From: Citrus sinensis
Lineage: Eukaryota > Streptophyta > Magnoliopsida > Sapindales > Rutaceae
Length of the DNA: 64,000 bases
Reading direction: 5' to 3'
Assembly (NCBI RefSeq): GCF_022201045.2
Contig: NC_068557.1
Coordinates: 31,845,501 to 31,909,500 of the forward strand
In this document: in pieces, positions 33,830 to 46,319 of the stretch
How positions within the stretch are numbered: position 1 is the first letter of the stretch
Layout of the letters: each line of letters begins with the position of its first letter
Notes under the pieces: generated by a model
The model's database searches: none
What the model was told of the DNA's origin: nothing
The model's input: only the letters and a program-made list of their open reading frames with translations
Made by a program: the position numbers and the translations under genes

Positions 33830-36800
33830 TGTTTGTTTAATTGCTTATATATGTTTAATCCCTGCAAATCGCAGGCAAGCCATGCATTGCATAAAAAAAA
33901 TTTCATTAGTGTGTGATTTCACAGAGTTGGGCAATATATAATTCACTTACTGAAGGTGAAGCAACTCATAGCATAAAGTTTAAATGGATATGTACAAGCT
34001 GCTAAAAAAAGGTGACGTGTTGGCACTCGGCAAATATTCATTATCTGCCGTCAGTAATAGAAACCTGGAGATAAGATGATCAGTGAATTATGTTGCTTAA
34101 CTGTGTAATCAATCTTTAGTATGTGTTGTTCTATATTTTTCATTTAAACAATATGACTTCAGTATCTAGCTAGCTTTCTGAAGTACCATTTATTTGAACG
34201 GAAACTTGATGAACTAATATCTCACGCTTGTAGATCTGATTTCGTACTTGACAAAATTCAATCAAGGTTATGATTAGTAGGTTACTGATTAAAAAAAAAA
34301 AAAAAAAAAAAAAATCTTAACTAAACATGTACCGTTATAAAGTGCATACACAATCATCTTTAAAAGTTCAGTATATGAATGAGATCCAAACTTGAAATCG
34401 GCAAGGTAAAGTTTCCTAATTATTAGGTAGCAATGCAGGAATGTTTCTGTGATTGTGTGGATCAGAATTTTAAGAAAATTTTCACGAACTACTCTTATTT
34501 TCTAAGAGTTCAAGTTCAACATTGACATGAAACGAATTAAGTGAAACAAATAAAAGCTCCTAAAACGAAAACTATATAATGATATATATACATATACCCT
34601 GTTTTTTTTTTTCTTTTTATTATACGGATACGCTTTTAAGCCATTTAATTTAATAAAATTTTTTAATGCTATTAAATCGTATGGTTTTATAGTGCATTAA
34701 AAAATAATTTTATTAAGTTGTATGATTTACCAGCATGTCTTTATTAAAAAAATAAAAATGAGGACACCTGCACCGGAGAATTCTTTTATATATGTATGTA
34801 TTTATATGTGTGTTCATTATTATCGATTCCATCAGTTTTTATCGGCCGACAAATGATCAATCCTTAAATGCCTCACCTTTATCAAAACTGACATATCAAT
34901 AGAAAGAAATATGTTGCTCTTTATGTTGATCAACCACAAGGATTTGAGGATAAAGGAACGAGTTTAAAAATTAAATAGAAAAAGCAAAGCAAAGCAAACA
35001 GGGTACATTGCTAATCTTAACAAATGGATAAAGATTGCAAGTTTTCAAAAAATGATAAAGCAAAGTTGAAAATACAGAGATCAAATACATCTCACATCAA
35101 GCAACATGCGGCTAATTCATGCCACACAAATCATTTCAAGTACGCCCAAGTCAATCAAAATAAAGCAAGACATAATAGCAAACAAAAATGACAATATACA
35201 TCTATTCCGTGTCTCTTGGTCTTGGGAGTTTGGATATAATGCTTTTAAAAGTCATAGTTAATTAACGAACGTAAGTTTCAAGGTACATAATTTTTCCAAG
35301 TTTTTGGACACCAAAATTATGATCTCTTGTGAAATTTTGTGATCAATGAAATTATAATTAATAATATTATTATCAGTAAATAGAATAAGATGCCAAGCAG
35401 ATCAGCTATAGTGCAGTAAAGTACTAGCTCTGCAAGAAACATGATTTGCACTGAAGCCCACTACCCATGATCAAGATTCAAGAACAAGAAATGGACCTAT
35501 CACCACCACCAGAACCAAATGGGTCAGAAATCATAATGTGCAAGTGGAGCAAGAATATTTTACCACATTCATCATTGCAAAGATGAAGATTGTATTTTTA
35601 TATACATAAAGTGTCGTCAGTACTTAAATGTCACTGTAATAACTGCAAGTTGAATGACAGTGAATATATATACGCGTGTGTGTGTCAGTGTGTGTGTCAT
35701 GGGTTGTTAATTTGTGATAATTTAATTTGAAAGTGACCTAACACCGAACTGCATATAAAAGATTTCAAATAGTTCAGCAGACAGCAGCGACCCTTGTGTA
35801 GTAAGACAGTAAATGATGGGCGGGAAAACAAGAAAAATTGATCAAAACATACGGTTTTGGTTCTTCATTAAATATTGCGACCATCTAATAATATATATGA
35901 TGACGGTTCTTCATTCTTGAAGAGCACTGTGGTGCGGCTGCAGCAAACAAGAGGAGGGGAATATCCCCTTTCAAAATTCTGGAAGGGCAAGATTCTGATG
36001 CATTATTTTTTATCATACAACATGATCAGCCCAATAAGTTATTCAAACAGGAATCTCACGTCTTTAAAAAACTATATTTTGCACATTATAAAATATGAAC
36101 TAGCTTTAGTTTCTTGCCATGGAAGACTCGATAGAGACGGCTGCTTAGTATATAAAATTTTTGGGTTATTATTGTATTGTTTGACAACCTCTAAGAATTA
36201 TTGAGGGAAATTGTTCCTCAATCACCTCAAGACCTCAAGTATTGATTTTGTATCAATCATTCACTTTTTCATCTAAGAAGATAAACTAGAAAGGTTTGTA
36301 AAATTGTTTTATTTTTTTACCGCCTTATCTTTCCCCAAAAAAAAAAAAAAGCATCTTTGGACTCAGCTTCAATCCTCATATAATGGTTTGGTGTACGCAG
36401 TAAAAGCATGCAGTAGAGTAGAAACAATGAACCACAATGGACAAACCAAAAACAAGAATCGAATAGTAGTATATTTATTTTATATCTTTTAACATAAATT
36501 AAAGCATATGTAGAGAATGGAATCTGGTAGTACACATTACACACAGATGAATATCCACGTAAAATCATGTAAAAGTAATCCCTCCAAAAACAACCGCCTG
36601 GCGAGGTGCGCATGCTGAATGAATAGTGAGGAAAAAGTCAGGGTTTGAACAACAAAAATAAGCAACTCTGGGCACCGATCACATGACAGAGATCATAAAA
36701 AAAAATGTTGAAAATCACTCTCTCCAAGGTATCAAAATCCCTTGTAGATGTGGTGGCAACATCAATCTTCAAAGTTGATGAGATTGGGCACATGCATGAC

Positions 36801-38176
36801 ACGAGAGAAAGAAGGCTGGCCGGCCCCAACCCGAAAGTTACAATTCCAGATAGAGATTGATCGCTGCTATTTAAACATGAAAATGTTCCTGAAACTTGAG
36901 CTGCCACCACTAGTGTTTTATAATTGTTCTGAATTTAACCATTTTTTTTCTATTCACTTACGTTTGTTGCTGTTTAATTTGATCTGTGGTGATCTGTCAT
37001 TCCCTGCCTGCTTGATTTATCGTTTTTGACTGTGACTCGTCTTTACAAGTTCTGCAAGGGAAGTGAAAAATCGTGTGTTTCCCATCAGAGGATTGACTAC
37101 GTACTGCTGTAATTGGCCTAGCACTGAGATACTTTATTATGCAGTAGCTAGCCGTTTTGATCAATAGTTTCACTGTACTGAGCGCCTTTGGTATTGTTTT
37201 TGAATTTATTTTATAGAATAAAAATGATGTGTCTTCTTTGAGTTAAGTTTAAAAATGCACTCGTTTCTTTGTTTCGAAAATAAAAGGCGAAATATGTTTA
37301 CAAGTCTATGCGATAAAATTTTTGCTGATGCAAAAAAATAATGCGTTTAGAGAATAATATCCAATTTCATTCAAGACATCAAAAAGTAATTTGAAATGGG
37401 AAGATGGGATGTGATTGTGATCCCCACGTAATTAAACTTGGTCAGGAACGACAATGTAAAGAACCGGGAGTGGTCCCCACATGACAGAGAACAAATTATG
37501 AGAGCCGTCAATTTTTTGTGCTCCTCCGTCTCCTTCGCAAAAAGTGGAGACAAAAATAATTCATTCTCCATGCATTCATCAGAAATCACCCAGCAAACAG
37601 TTTTTCTGCATTTTCCTTCTCCGAAAATGAAGAATGACTGGCTGAAAGAGTTACCAAACAGGCTCCGAAGTTTGCCTATTTCTTCTATTCTTTTCAAGAT
37701 CAATTCATTGATTGATCCAGAAAATCCGTGAGCCCAATTGGTACCGGCTGTTGATGAGGACACTGACTATTTCAAGTTTCCATTAGAACTCTTTTCCTTC
37801 CCCCCTTTTTTTGTCTTTTTTTAATATAAAATGTAGCGTAGAGGTGATTTTCTTTGTAAAGTGCGTGTAAATTTATGAGATAGTTTTGTAAAATTTTGAG
37901 TTGTACTAAGAGTAAATTTATGTGTGTGTATATATATAGAGAGAGTAATTTTCTGATTTGAAATTTTAAAATGAGGGAAAATTTAAAAAAAAATTCAATG
38001 AAATTTTTTTGAATTTTGCTGCACTTTAAAATTCTAGATTATATATAAAGAAAAATGTATGTACTTAAACTCTTAATAGGTTTCCCCTTGAAAAAATTCA
38101 AAAAAAAAAAAACAGTGGCATGGTTAATTAAAAATTTTAAACTCTTTGGATTATGAATAAAAACCAGAACTCATGC

Positions 38177-38177
<1 letters not shown>
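33830..38177. other. Gene-poor intergenic region
   Basis: No convincing gene. Open stretches at 35875-36204 (plus), 37438-37731 (plus) and 37371-37763 (minus) have no recognised motif. A poly-A run lies at 34293. Confidence 0.4.
37950..38045. repeat. Possible small MITE, relative of 29490-29645
   Basis: GAAATTTTAAAATGAGGGAA and, in reverse complement, AGAATTTTAAAGTGCAGCAA are weak inverted repeats similar to the element near 29.5 kb. Confidence 0.3.

Positions 38178-38243
<66 letters not shown>
38178..38243. repeat. (ATT)n microsatellite
   Basis: About twenty uninterrupted ATT units. Confidence 0.95.
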
Positions 38244-38244
<1 letters not shown>

Positions 38245-38339
38245 GATTTTAAGATTTATTTAGTATTTTAGATTATTTTACATTTGTTGTTTGTGATGCT
38301 ATTAACTTGGATTGTTATTAACAATTATTTTAGATTTAG

Positions 38340-38783
38340 AGGTTGTTTGTTAAATGTCTAAAGTCTGAAATTTTATTAATTTCAGACATTTTCTAAAATA
38401 TGCTTGTTTGTTTTTTTGGACTTATGTCTGATTTTCAGACATTTACATCTTAATAGAAAAAGTAAACTTTTGTGACTTTTATTTAAATGAAAAAATGTCT
38501 GAATGACAAGTAAATATTGTATTCCAAAAGTATCTCTGTAAAATAACTTCTTTCCTAAACTATAAAATCTAATCCTCTTTTTTTTTAATTTATAAGGACA
38601 TAAATGTCAAATAATCAAGTTTAAGATATTTTTTTATTGTAAAAACAAACAAGATGCCACTTATATTCAGATATTTAAAAAAGAAAAACAAACATGTCAT
38701 TCAGATTTTCGTATTCAGACCCATTCAGACTTTAGAAAAATTCAGACCCATTTAGATTTTAGACAAAAAAACAAACGCTACCT
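38340..38783. mobile_element. Candidate non-autonomous DNA transposon (about 445 bp)
   Basis: The left end AGGTTGTTTGTTAAATGTCT and, in reverse complement, the right end AAGGTAGCGTTTGTTTTTTT are imperfect inverted repeats. GTCTGA words recur inside in both orientations, as in subterminal regions of hAT-like elements. Target duplication not clear. Confidence 0.45.
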
Positions 38784-38974
38784 TAGTTAGCATTGAATGA
38801 TTTTTTTTTAAAAAAAAGGTAAAATGTTATAAATTTACAAATAAATATTTTAAATGTGCAAATCTAGATACTCGGAATATCCACTCAAAATCTAAACCAA
38901 TACTAGGGACATCCAGATTTGCTTTATTTTTTCAAAAAATACTTGTTTAAAATTCTTTAGTGGTATTACAAAAT

Positions 38975-39176
38975 GAGTAATGATATAGCCACAAACTCTT
39001 GTACAAACTTATTTTGTACAAACTGATGTGGCATGATAAGATTGGTTGAATTAAATATCACTTGGCCCACATGATTTGTTTTTATTATTTTATATTTTCA
39101 TTCAACCAATGAATTAATGCCATGTCAGTTTGTACAAAATAAGTTTGTACAAGAGTTTGTGGCTGTATCATTACTC
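38975..39176. mobile_element. 202-bp hairpin MITE, TSD TTACAAAAT
   Basis: About 58-bp near-perfect inverted ends, starting GAGTAATGATATAGCCACAA and GAGTAATGATACAGCCACAA, with only a few differences. Perfect 9-bp repeats TTACAAAAT flank it (38966-38974 and 39177-39185). Non-coding; 9-bp duplications suggest Mutator-like mobilisation. Confidence 0.9.
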
Positions 39177-39185
39177 TTACAAAAT

Positions 39186-41625
39186 AAATGTAGGTAGTTC
39201 TGTCAGATATTTGATCTTTTAGTATAAACTACATATGAGTAATTCAAATTTTTTAAAAAATAAATAAAAGTCCATTCTTAAGTCTTAACTAGTCACGCTG
39301 GCTGGCTTTTCACTTTTCATTATTAACAAAAACAAGCCCACTTTGGTCCAACCTAATGCAATCATTGCGTGGCTATCATACTGTAGATCTCGTTATATTA
39401 ATTAACAAAATAAAGTCGCGGTCATGTTCATGTCACCCTGCAAGAATTCTTGATTAAAACAGGATAGCTTATGAGAAAGAAAGATATATCAAAAGTGAGT
39501 TTGAGAAATTGAAATTAGAATAAAATTAATAGGGTGACAAATCAAATTTGAAACCTTCACTCAAACAAATACCATATAGCCGAAAAACTCAAGCTTTGAA
39601 TATGATGAGTAAAAGACTAAGAATAATTTTAATTATATATGTAAATATTAATTACAAGATTAAAATTAGAAATCACCCAGGGAGAACTAGCTAGTGAGAT
39701 CACATGGGAAACATTTTCGGGGTTGATTTCGTTGTTTAAAGAGTTGGAGTTGTTGAATGGCATTTGCATGCTAAGGCGCACGGTGGTGGCCTGGTGAGTT
39801 GAGCGGCTGAGCAGCAGGTGAGATTCTGATTCCGCAACAAAATGACACAAACAGATCTTGTCTTTACTTGGCACCCAAGCCCATGGAACGCTCTCTCAAC
39901 TTGCATTACCCGACACGAATCTTGTTTTCCTGATTGGGGATTCTGGCGTAGTTTTTCGGATGTCAGTATAAAAGGACCGAGTTGTGTGGGTCATCTAAAT
40001 TTTAGGATCTATTGGCACTTGGTGTTGGTGCCCTACAATTACAAATGCTTCTTTTATTTATTTATTTATCCCTCAAATGCTCAAATAACAATATAATATA
40101 AATATGATCGGACTCCTACTCTACATTATTGGATTTTTATAACCCAAAAAAAAAGAAAAATTGTAGGGTTATACAGATAGCCGCCAATTGATCTAACTAG
40201 CAGATCCAAATTGGGTACCGGGGATTCCTTATCACATGGCTGTGTCGAAATTGAATTAACATACGATTTTCATGACATTCAAATAATTATACAACGTGCA
40301 CGCTCTGGAACATCATTAATTTTCTCGACGTGCATCTTTATTTATTAATATTATTTTACCATTATCATTTACCCAGTTTGCAAACTAAAGCTGAAAAAAG
40401 AGTGCCATCGATCATTCAATGAGAAAAACATGCCTAATAATGGGGTCCTAGCTAGTTATTATGTTGTACAGCAAAATTTACTGAGGGGGACAATTTTAAC
40501 CGTCTGATCAATCAAACAATCTCAGCGCGTCAAGCATAGGATGCTCGAGTATTATGATAGATACAATGCTGGGCACGGCGGTGGGCTGAGGGTCCACACC
40601 GCGCAAACCAACACAAGGCCGGTCACCGCCCATCTGGGTCCCCCAAACCCTAGCCACTTCCCAGAATACGCCTAGCATAGGTGCCTCAGTTTTCAGTAAC
40701 ACCACACCACCATTTGTCATCTTTATTAGAATGCAGTATCGCATCACCCCACCAGAGACAACTTGTGCAAACTAAAAACTGTTACCCAGACATTAGCGAA
40801 CTATATAAGCACGACTATATATATAGTGGCTCCCTTACGATTTGTCTTCATGATTGTGAAACGTATGATATTGAGAGCGAATGGTGATAAGGTTACTTGT
40901 TTACTTCACAAAGGACAAGTTCTTACAGGACCTACATTTTGACCCTACCGCTCCTATTCTAATTAATTTCTAAATCGTCCAATGTGCCCATCACAATTCA
41001 CAGGCGACTACTGCTTTGCTTTTCTATTTAATATCTCTGCTTCTCAATCTCACCGCACAAGTGGGATTAGTTTAATTCACATCATTAACTAATTAAGAAC
41101 ATACCAAACCGTCAATTTTGTCTTTCTAATTAATTATTTTTAATTGCTTGCGATTAGTATGCTTATATTAACCTGTCAAAGTCGGACACGCAAATGGAAG
41201 GTGACAGCGTCGAGGAGCCCCCAACGACTGAAGCATACACGTTTTGGGCAATCATAGGACGATGAAGGTTCGTGCGCCCACGTGGATCTTGGGGCCCTTA
41301 TTGGATGCACTTGACCCAGTCAAACAACGTCGGTCAGAGTAAATGCAAATCTAACGTGGATAAATCTAATCTTAACTCGCGTCTTAAGTCTCCTATGGAG
41401 GAGTAATACTTCGAGATTTTAATATTGGAATCTTAATTTAAATGTTATGTATCACTCTTTATTTGGATGATAAATATTATTTATTAATTATTTTATTATT
41501 TAATATATGAATATCAACATTTGTTAGAATTCAAATGTTCAAATCTTTAGTATTACTCCATCTGAAGTGTTCAATCAATTAAACATAACGTGTGCAATAC
41601 AATTGTGAATTTTGAATTTCTAAAA
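39186..41625. other. Intergenic region with a GC-rich patch
   Basis: No recognised gene. A TATAAAAGG on the plus strand near 39966 has no obvious coding sequence after it. A GC-rich patch at about 40530-40690 carries a 79-codon minus-strand open stretch of unknown nature. Confidence 0.4.
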
Positions 41626-41813
41626 AGTAGTGTTATAACTATAAATTTTTATATAAACTAATATACCATTAAATGATTGTTAAATAAAAATATAAAATAA
41701 TAAAAACACATATTGTGGACTAAGTGATATTTTTATTCAACCACTTATATGATGTTATATATGTTTTGACAAGATAGTTTGTATAAAAACGTTTATAGCT
41801 GTATCATTACTCT
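41626..41813. mobile_element. 188-bp diverged relative of the 39-kb MITE, TSD TTTCTAAAA
   Basis: The right end AGAGTAATGATACAGCTATA (reverse complement) matches the 38975 element. The left end AGTAGTGTTATAACTATAAA is more diverged. Perfect 9-bp repeats TTTCTAAAA flank it (41617-41625 and 41814-41822). Confidence 0.75.
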
Positions 41814-41959
41814 TTTCTAAAACTTATTTATTTATTTTAATAAAACATATTGGCACTATAATTGAAAAAAAAAATTGTGGAAATCCTCTCTAAATAATTT
41901 TGTTGTAGTGCAATGCTTCAAAATATTTGATTAAATAATTTGAATCCTTTTATGACCTA

Positions 41960-42140
41960 AACTCTCTAACGGTTCTGTAATTGAGTTAGTTAAACACCTT
42001 CTTTTTTCATCCTTGAGGTGTATGGGTTCAAATCTCTTCATAAATGTGAGAGTTTATTCAAGTCTATTAATAGATCTAAGAGTTTATTTATTTATTATTT
42101 TCTTCAATTTTTTTTTTTTTTATAGATTTCAGTTTTGACA
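41960..42140 (+). mobile_element. Possible degenerate tRNA-derived SINE
   Basis: A box A-like TAATTGAGTTAGTTAAACAC is followed by a box B-like GGGTTCAAATCTC at normal spacing, and the stretch ends near a long T run. The flanking duplication is not clear. Confidence 0.4.
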
Positions 42141-42248
42141 TCAAGACAGTCTCCTATAGGCATTGCCTTGATCCTAGCAAAGTTACTGAGCTATATTTAT
42201 TATTATTTGTATTGTACTCTAGAGTGTAAGTTATAAGGATACATTTGA

Positions 42249-42279
42249 ATGTATGTATGTATGTATGTATGTATGTATG
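42249..42279. repeat. (ATGT)n microsatellite
   Basis: About seven ATGT units. Confidence 0.9.
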
Positions 42280-44180
42280 AGATTTAAAAAAATGATAAAT
42301 TTTGGATTATTCCCTCATAAATTAACTATTTTTAAGTCAATTCATTATTTTTAAAAACCTCAAGTTATCCTCAAAAATCATCATCTCTATCATTTTTAAC
42401 GGTCAAAAGGATAAAATGATGTTTGTACATAACAAATCTCTATTTAGGTTAATTTTCATTAGATCCAAATGTTTCACAAAATTTTAACACAGCTAATTAT
42501 TTCAAAAAATACAGTATACACCCAAATACTTTAAAAATTTTCAATTTTCACATTTAAAAGAATATATTAAAAATAGATAAAGCAATAATTATTAATGAAA
42601 AGAATAACTTATAGAGCAGTGCAACACATCCTAAATTTTTTATCCTAAAAATTATTTTGAAAATATGCTATTTATCAATTAATTATGAGATAATACCAAC
42701 TATTTCACTTAGATCTTGTAAAAAATTACTAAGCATTCAATTATAACATATTATCTTAGATGAAATTTGGATTAAAGTATTTAGATGTGTATCATCACTC
42801 CAACCTGTATAACTCTCAAAGGAATTTCCTTAAAAAAAAAAAAAAATTCTTCTTCTTTTTTGTCGTCTTCTTCTTCTCAAACACTCATCATGGCCTTAGT
42901 GTTAACAGTACTCCCTTGTTTAATAACCATTTCGTTAAGTAGATCCTGCAATCTAAACATCTTCTTTTTAAAACCCTAAATTCTTCTCAAATTCACCATT
43001 AAACCCTAACACCAAGTTAATCATTAATATTTCAACACCCATATTCGTTGGAATGGGTTTGCTTGGTTTGGCTTGGATTGAATGATTTGTGTTGTTAATT
43101 TGACTAGATTTTGCCTGTTAGGGTTTTAAATTATGACTTAGATTGGAATATTGTGGAAAAGTGAAAAGTTTCCCTAAGAAAGAGATGAAGATAATGGATT
43201 CTGGTTTTCCAAATTAGGGATTTTGTCACTTACTGTAAGTTTATTATTATTTTTTTATGAGTCTTACATGTTTGACTTAGTGGAGGAGGTATTTGACTTG
43301 GTCAAAGTGTGTTATAATTTAATAAGTGAGTTGTTGATATTTATTTGAGACTATATAAAGGAAAAATTATACATTATATTATAGGTAACATGTCAGTTAT
43401 ATAATAAATAAATAATATTATGATATATGTGTATTTATTTTGAAAATCGTACAAGTGGTATTTACATTAAATTTAATTACATATATACATTAATTGATGG
43501 TATTACCTTTAATGTATTATACAATTCCCCATTAAAGAGTAGATTCTTTGGTGTGGGATTAGTTTCAATATAATTTGTAATTATTATTAAAGAGGAGAAA
43601 TGTTTCTTTATATTTTAAAATTAATTTTTTTATTAGGTCTCCAAAAGCAGACATAAATGGGTAACATAAGTAAATAAATGCGGTGATGGGGGTATTTTAG
43701 AAACCCTAAGGGGATAAGTGATAGATGTCTTTAATAGTAGGTGTAAAAAACTAAGTTAATATATTCTGTTATTAGGAGGCATTTTCATATTTTAACAAGT
43801 AAATATGGTAATCAATCGTTAAGAATGAATCTTTTTAAAGATAATTTTAAAAATTTTAAAAATTAAATGAGTAATTTTAAAAACACTAATTACAAGTTAA
43901 TCCGAGATTTAGCCAACCTGAAAATCTGAAATGACCGAAATTAGTAACGAGTCAAAATTATGATAGACCATCCAAATTTGGCAATTCTACTCTCTTGACA
44001 AGCACACTTCCAAAAACCAGGACCCCTTCAACACGTGTGACAACGATCAACTCTCTTGCACGTCTCCCACTCCCACCAATCACCATAAAAATAAAAATAA
44101 CGAAATTCAGAAAAAATGAACTCCAAATTAACATGAAATGCGCGCAGTTGGTGTCGCTGTTATTGCAACGAAAGCAACTT
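42280..44180. other. AT-rich upstream region of the S40 gene
   Basis: No gene seen; one possible MITE at 43360-43529. Confidence 0.4.
43360..43529. repeat. Possible small MITE
   Basis: The ends GGAAAAATTATACATTATAT and, in reverse complement, GGGAATTGTATAATACATTA are weak inverted repeats. No target duplication found. Confidence 0.35.
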
Positions 44181-44190
44181 CTATATATAC
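44181..44190 (+). promoter_or_regulatory. TATA box of the S40 gene
   Basis: CTATATATAC about 180 bases before the S40 start codon. A transcription start near 44215 would give a leader of about 155 bases. Confidence 0.5.
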
Positions 44191-44363
44191 ATGCCCACTA
44201 CACCAAAACACAACCTATGCTCTTATGTCATGAGCTCCTAACTAATAATGCACTCATAATAATTCTAACAACTTGTTTTTATTTCTTGATTTTGTAACGT
44301 TAATTATTAGATATTCTTTTATTTTATTTTTTCTTCTTTCGTTTCTGGTTCTATATATTTAGG

Positions 44364-44438
44364 ATGCTCCATGGCGAAGGGCCGGAAATTGACAACGAGC
44401 AGATGCGAACGGTATTTGGGAAGTTACAGCTACAGTAA
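44364..44438 (+). other. Short upstream reading frame overlapping the S40 start
   Basis: An ATG seven bases before the main ATG opens a 24-codon frame (MLHGEGPEIDNEQM…) that ends with TAA inside the S40 coding region in another frame. Both ATGs lie in the same leader, so the frame could lower S40 translation. No coding evidence of its own. Confidence 0.35.
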
Positions 44439-45003
44439 CGGTCAAGGGACAAACGGCGGCGTATCGGAGCTTGGCGAGGAGGATGTCTGGTCGACGGTTG
44501 ATGACGTTGAGGACAGTAACGACGAGGTTGTTATAAATAATCCAAGAAACGAGTGGAGTCCACGCGCTGCGGGGGAGAGTAACGTGGGCTTTTCTACTAG
44601 GAGCCGGCGAAGGAACACCAGGGATGATCACCACGTGGGTGGCCTATCGCTGGCTTTTGATGACGCGGGCAAAACGTCGGCATCTAGGATAGTGCATCAG
44701 TTCAGGGCGAATGACAGCATGGCTGCATCGCCACGTGGGCATCAAATGGCCACGTCAGCCCCGGTGAACGTCCCTGATTGGAGCAAGATTTACCGGGTTG
44801 ACTCGGTCGACTCGATGCATGACTCTGATGACGAACGGGACATGGAGATGATTCCTCCTCATGAGTACTTGGCTCGTGAGTACGCGAGGAGCAAGAAAAC
44901 GGGTGGCGCATCGGTTTTTGAGGGCGTGGGTCGCACGCTCAAGGGCCGTGACCTCCGGCGCGTGAGGGATGCAGTGTGGAGCCAGACTGGGTTTGACGGC
45001 TAA
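44371..45003 (+). CDS. Senescence regulator S40 family protein (DUF584)
   Basis: Small, probably nuclear protein of the S40 family, whose members are induced in leaf senescence, darkness and stress. Single exon, 210 residues, normal for the family. Conserved blocks are in order: PVNVPDWSKIYR (about residues 130-141), MIPPHEYLAREYA (about 161-173), and the C-terminal signature VFEGVGRTLKGRDLRRVRDA followed by VWSQTGF. The N-terminal half is acidic and low-complexity, as in relatives. The coding sequence is much richer in G+C than the flanks, which is normal for intronless plant genes. The ATG sits in a good context (CC ATG GC). Confidence 0.94.
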   Translation: MAKGRKLTTSRCERYLGSYSYSNGQGTNGGVSELGEEDVWSTVDDVEDSNDEVVINNPRNEWSPRAAGESNVGFSTRSRRRNTRDDHHVGGLSLAFDDAGKTSASRIVHQFRANDSMAASPRGHQMATSAPVNVPDWSKIYRVDSVDSMHDSDDERDMEMIPPHEYLAREYARSKKTGGASVFEGVGRTLKGRDLRRVRDAVWSQTGFDG

Positions 45004-46319
45004 GCAAAATTATTTTCGACCAAAAAAAAAAAAGAGCTTCTAGTATTACTATGATTGTTACATATACAGATTATCCTGAGCAATGATTCGGTTGAGTCAA
45101 CTCAGTCCTAACCCATTTGACTCAGCAGGGAGTGAGCTCAAGCACCGTTCTGTCATGGACGGACTAGTGAGCTGAAAATGAAACGTGGAATTTGTGGTCC
45201 AATATTTGTTCAGTGGCATCAAATCTTATGCGTCTGAAATCCTGAATCTTTCTAGATGAAACGGGCAAGCGTAATATGGCCAAAATTTTTTGCACCCAAA
45301 AGATTAAATAACATATTAGTGCATGAATACGATTAGTAAGTCAATTATTACACTAAAAATCTCCCAGAAGCATAATTTCAGGAATTACACTCGGTTTTAG
45401 CACTTAACAGAGTAAGAAAAAGTAGTACCAAATGACAAGTACTTGTGAAAATTAGTTAGTGTAACCAAGTTACTCATAATTTGTGGTTATTGCAGCTGAT
45501 GTGGCAGTGGCACATCTTGATGCCAAAGTTCCGAGATAACACAAGAGAGATTGATGCGGGTAATTTGGAAGACAGATCAAAGAATCAAATCTGAAAGTAC
45601 AGAAATGGGTTAAGTGAACTTAAATGGGTAATAAAATTAAAGATATTGCAAACTGAAATTGGTGACAAATAATTGTTAGGGAGGGGTGGGGGACCAATTC
45701 AACTTCAGGTAGGTGACGGACTGAGAATGGGGGTCACATTGGGCGCAAGTTGACAAAGTCAAGTGTTCATAGAATAGAAATTGGGGTGATTTGATAAAAA
45801 CAATGTGTGGGGTTCGGATTCATTATCATTATGACTTGCCTTTTACAAGAAAAAGGACTTGAACCTTTCTATTGTGCTCACAACCCATATCAGTTTTGAG
45901 CCATTGGTTTGTTTTTTTTTTTTTTTTTTTGCTTTTTACTTCCTCCACTCTTTGTGCAATCAACATATGCTATGCTGTGAGATATTGGATGTACATTCAT
46001 TCAGAGGGCCCATATGTATGATCATCATCATCAATCACCATGATAAAAATAAATAAAAAAATAAAATAAAAAATCACATTCTCGTATTTAGAGAAGGATT
46101 TGATTAAATAAGATGTAACAAAACGGTAGATCCAAAACTTGTAACCTAATTTTAGTGGAGGTTTTGATTATTATAGTCATTTTCATAACAAAAATGTTCA
46201 AAACTAAACGTTATCAATAGTTACTGTTGCTTTGAAACTAACTGTCATGTTTCCATTTATTTTAAAGGATCTTGGGATTCGAGAGTTATCATACAATCTA
46301 AATTCTAGCATAATTAATG
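45004..46319. other. Downstream region of S40
   Basis: 3' UTR and spacer; a T run at about 45911. No gene seen. Confidence 0.4.

Noticed and set aside
37371-37763. 130-codon frame on the minus strand and a 97-codon frame on the plus strand
   Set aside because: The two overlap in opposite directions, have no recognised motif, no convincing promoter and no splice partners.
39960-39980. TATAAAAGG as a promoter
   Set aside because: A good TATA match, but no coding sequence or conserved transcript follows on the plus strand.
42249-42279. Short direct repeats suggestive of an array
   Set aside because: They are a simple (ATGT)n microsatellite, and this is plant nuclear DNA, where CRISPR arrays are not expected.
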